Positions 44,335-46,410 of a stretch of 46,410 nt of DNA are shown in pieces; the stretch's first letter is position 1, and every line of letters starts with the position of its first letter. The stretch is taken from positions 46,867 through 93,276 of the forward strand of contig CAMYNG010000016.1 of assembly GCA_947259765.1 (NCBI GenBank). The letters run 5' to 3'. The notes under the pieces are model-generated. The model ran no database searches and was not told the origin of the DNA. It worked only from the letters and a program-made list of their open reading frames with translations. A program made the position numbers and the translations under genes. Source of the DNA: an uncultured Ectothiorhodospiraceae bacterium. Its GTDB lineage: Bacteria; Pseudomonadota; Gammaproteobacteria; CAMYNG01.

Positions 44335-46409
44335 ATGCGTATTGAATCACCTAGTTTGCTGATATCAGGAGTAACTTGGGTGCCACCACCTGGCATTTCT
44401 TTCAGTTGGCTTACAACTTCATCGCCGCGAACATATCGCAAGTGTTCTTGTGCTCGTCCGATTGTGGATTCGATACCGATTTGATCTTCAGTAACCTCTA
44501 CCATGGTTAACGAATCGGCGTTGTTTTTACACGGCAAAGCCAAGTAATCCTTGATTCCCTGTCTATCCCAATGTCCGTCTTTAAAATACTTTGATTTAAC
44601 GTCGGTAAATCCTTCATCATTTAGCCAGTAAGCGGATTTGCCCTTTGGTGTATATCCACTCGATCCGAATCCAAATAGTTTCTCTCCCTTTTTAATCGTC
44701 TTCGTTTTGAAAGATGTTCCTGACGAAAGTATTTCGGCTTGTTTGTTTGTGTTTCGGTACCCGGCGTTTTTAAGAGATTTTCTCATGGCTTTATCGTTCG
44801 GAGAAAGATTGTCCATATCAATTGAGCGGGTAGTTTGGAAGTTTTCGGTTTCAATTTTTTCCCATTTCTGGTTGTGTAATCCCTTATTCGGATTCGGGAT
44901 GTCTACACGCGGCTTACCAGTAAAGTAAGCCAATTCAAGTTCAACCGTACGTGACTGATTGGTCTTAAACGTCCGACCTTTGTCCATTTTTGAAGCTATA
45001 GGTCTTCTAATCAATAGCTCAACCCGTTCTTTTAGCCATCCCATCGCTTCTTCAAGTTTTCGATTGCCCATGGCGGCAAGTTCGTCAAGTTGTTTGACTT
45101 TCTCGTCCAGAATCTTGACGGTTTCTTTGTCAGTGAACCAACTGACCATGCGGGATTCGCGGGCGTAGTTGATGACAGATTTGAGGCGACCGAGGGCATC
45201 CTGGAGGAAGTTTTGTACGTCTCTGGTCATACCCGGCCAGTCGAGATTCTTGAGGAGACGTTGTGGGTCACCATGATCCCCATTATCGATCAGGTCGCCT
45301 ATGTCCGAGATATAACGGCCAACGTGATAACCCTGTCCGATGAAAAGGAACGCGAGGAATTGATGAACTGGGTGATCCTGGCGGTCACCCTGATTGGCTA
45401 TCAGGGTGACCGCCAGGATCACCCAGTTCATCAATTCCTCGCGTTCCTTTTCATCGGACAGGGTTATCACGTTGGCCGTTATATCTCGGACATCGGCGAC
45501 CTGATCGATAATGGGGATCATGGTGACGACAGAAGCAACTATGGTCTGCGAGGTCGACAATTCCTGGTTGAAGTCACCCTGAATCACCCCCCAGATCCAG
45601 TTTCCGACGTCGGAGACGGCATCACCTGCGTCATTCAGAAGTGAAGGATCGTGTTCGACTTTTTGTTTCAGTCCCGGTGCGTCAACTTCACTAAACGTGG
45701 CGTAATAGTTTTTGTTAGGCGTTTTTGGTTCGTCTTTGTCTCTAGGCTGCCAGTCACGCTCATCCTCGCCGTATTCCACATGGAATGGTCCGGCCGGAAT
45801 ATTTTCGAGATGCGCTTTCCCGTCTGTACCCAGTTGGCCGGTTTTCTTGCTGCCATCGCTGAAGGTGAGGATAAAGTCGGCGCCCTGAACTGGTTCGTTA
45901 TCGTGATAGGTGTATTCAAGATCCAGCCAAGGCACGTTGGGTGGCGGGGCGGGTGTACCGTCGTCCAGTAAGTCGCGCGGCGAAGACGCCGTCAACGGCG
46001 CCGCCACGCCCGCCGCCGCCGGAATGGCAGGCCCGCCGATGTCATAACTTACCGGCCCATTAAACGTCACCCCACTGGGCCCGCCGAGTGACACCTGCTT
46101 GCCATACAACTCCACATTGCCATTGGCCTTCACCTTAAAGCCGCCGCCGGATTGTTCAAAGGTAATGTCGCCGCCGCCTTTACCGGTAATGCGAATGGCC
46201 TTGGCCGCATTCACCGTCACATGCCCGCCCCGCACCGTGGCATGAAAGCCGTCGGCGCCGCGGATGGTCAGCGTGGCGTTGTCATTGGCGGCAATTTTCA
46301 CATGCTTACCGCTGGACACCTCCGTATTCTTACCGGATGTCGTCTTAACAAACTCATGCGCCGTATGCTTGTGATCGGTTTTGGCCTGCTGGTGGATCTC
46401 GTTGTTGTT
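44328..46409 (-). CDS. VgrG-like type VI spike with C-terminal effector domain (5' end cut by window)
   Basis: The frame is open to the window edge: upstream of the apparent GTG at 46319 it continues with EFVKTTSGKNTE without a stop, so this is the 3' part (693 codons here). Start: repetitive DUF2345-like beta-helix (NGNVELYGKQVSLGGPSGV; TVRGGHVTVNAAKAIRI), the spike shaft of VgrG. Then a linker with a small beta domain (DLEYTYHDNEPVQGADFILT), the segment containing the palindrome, a coiled coil, and a C-terminal domain of about 180 residues (KSAYWLNDEGFTDVKSKYF, DYLALPCKN, GGGTQV) that is probably the toxin. Its pattern loosely recalls ADP-ribosyltransferase-like toxins, which I hold weakly. 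The C-terminal half is AT-rich. Confidence 0.8.
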   Translation of the reverse strand, partial: NNNEIHQQAKTDHKHTAHEFVKTTSGKNTEVSSGKHVKIAANDNATLTIRGADGFHATVRGGHVTVNAAKAIRITGKGGGDITFEQSGGGFKVKANGNVELYGKQVSLGGPSGVTFNGPVSYDIGGPAIPAAAGVAAPLTASSPRDLLDDGTPAPPPNVPWLDLEYTYHDNEPVQGADFILTFSDGSKKTGQLGTDGKAHLENIPAGPFHVEYGEDERDWQPRDKDEPKTPNKNYYATFSEVDAPGLKQKVEHDPSLLNDAGDAVSDVGNWIWGVIQGDFNQELSTSQTIVASVVTMIPIIDQVADVRDITANVITLSDEKEREELMNWVILAVTLIANQGDRQDHPVHQFLAFLFIGQGYHVGRYISDIGDLIDNGDHGDPQRLLKNLDWPGMTRDVQNFLQDALGRLKSVINYARESRMVSWFTDKETVKILDEKVKQLDELAAMGNRKLEEAMGWLKERVELLIRRPIASKMDKGRTFKTNQSRTVELELAYFTGKPRVDIPNPNKGLHNQKWEKIETENFQTTRSIDMDNLSPNDKAMRKSLKNAGYRNTNKQAEILSSGTSFKTKTIKKGEKLFGFGSSGYTPKGKSAYWLNDEGFTDVKSKYFKDGHWDRQGIKDYLALPCKNNADSLTMVEVTEDQIGIESTIGRAQEHLRYVRGDEVVSQLKEMPGGGTQVTPDISKLGDSIRIW
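45267..45527. repeat. 261-bp near-perfect palindrome inside the effector gene
   Basis: Arms 45267-45394 and 45400-45527 (128 bp each) are reverse complements with a single mismatch (45300/45494) and a 5-nt centre TGGCT. Position i pairs with 90794 minus i. The minus-strand frame runs through both arms without a stop: one arm reads DQVADVRDITANVITLSDEK, and the other reads the opposite strand (FLAFLFIGQGYHVGRYISDI). A plus-strand frame also stays open. Arm order suggests fold-back duplication of the first arm. Confidence 0.95.
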
Positions 46410-46410
46410 T

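Noticed and set aside
45090-45644. A 184-codon plus-strand frame antisense to the effector
   Set aside because: It exists because the palindrome places the same coding arm on both strands; outside the arms it has no protein-like features.

Overview
The window looks like a chromosomal segment of a free-living gammaproteobacterium with a GC-balanced genome. The evidence is gene order. A trxA-rho cluster lies divergent to rhlB. The his genes run straight into hinT-tatABC. The macromolecular-synthesis cluster rpsU-yqeY-dnaG-rpoD lies divergent to tsaD. An FNR-controlled cbb3 oxidase operon points to respiration at low oxygen. The species cannot be named from this sequence.

Layout. 1-5.9 kb: rpmE (L31), two paralogous DUF3135 genes, rho, trxA (TTG start), divergent rhlB, and mtgA, with an inverted pair of short repeats beside mtgA. 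6-11.8 kb (minus strand): ccoN-ccoO-ccoQ-ccoP, a 43-residue His-tailed membrane miniprotein, ccoG, ccoH and a small membrane protein. A perfect FNR box sits upstream of ccoN. ccoQ is real but short and overlaps ccoP. 12-17.8 kb (plus): hisB-hisH-hisA-hisF-hisI-hisE-hinT-tatA-tatB-tatC; TatC carries an unusual acidic C-terminal tail of about 100 residues. 18-25.8 kb: an exported DUF255/thioredoxin-fold protein, a large uncharacterised protein, a lone PhnD-like binding protein, two envelope proteins and an exported alkaline-phosphatase-superfamily enzyme. 26-30.9 kb (plus): a Mla-type lipid transport operon (STAS-permease fusion, ATPase, MCE protein, lipoprotein), then an lpxC outside its usual cell-division cluster. 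31-35.8 kb (minus): envelope and redox genes, including a multidomain c-type cytochrome with a PKD-like module, a GNAT acetyltransferase, a parvulin and a peroxiredoxin-glutaredoxin fusion. 36-42.7 kb: a tRNA-Ile(CAU) gene interrupted by a 270-nt group I intron, then rpoD, dnaG, yqeY and rpsU, and tsaD on the other strand. 42.7-46.4 kb (minus): an AT-richer accessory region with the 3' part of a VgrG-like type VI secretion effector, a candidate immunity gene overlapping its stop codon, and two small unknown genes.

The two most notable signals are (1) the group I intron in the anticodon loop of tRNA-Ile(CAU) at 36100-36369, and (2) a nearly perfect 261-bp palindrome (128-bp arms, 5-nt centre, one mismatch) at 45267-45527 inside the open reading frame of the VgrG-linked effector. 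The second is either a real fold-back duplication that kept the frame or an assembly or amplification artefact. Dispersed short repeats (CCCTCGT-type and ACCACAGAG-type) lie in several intergenic gaps.
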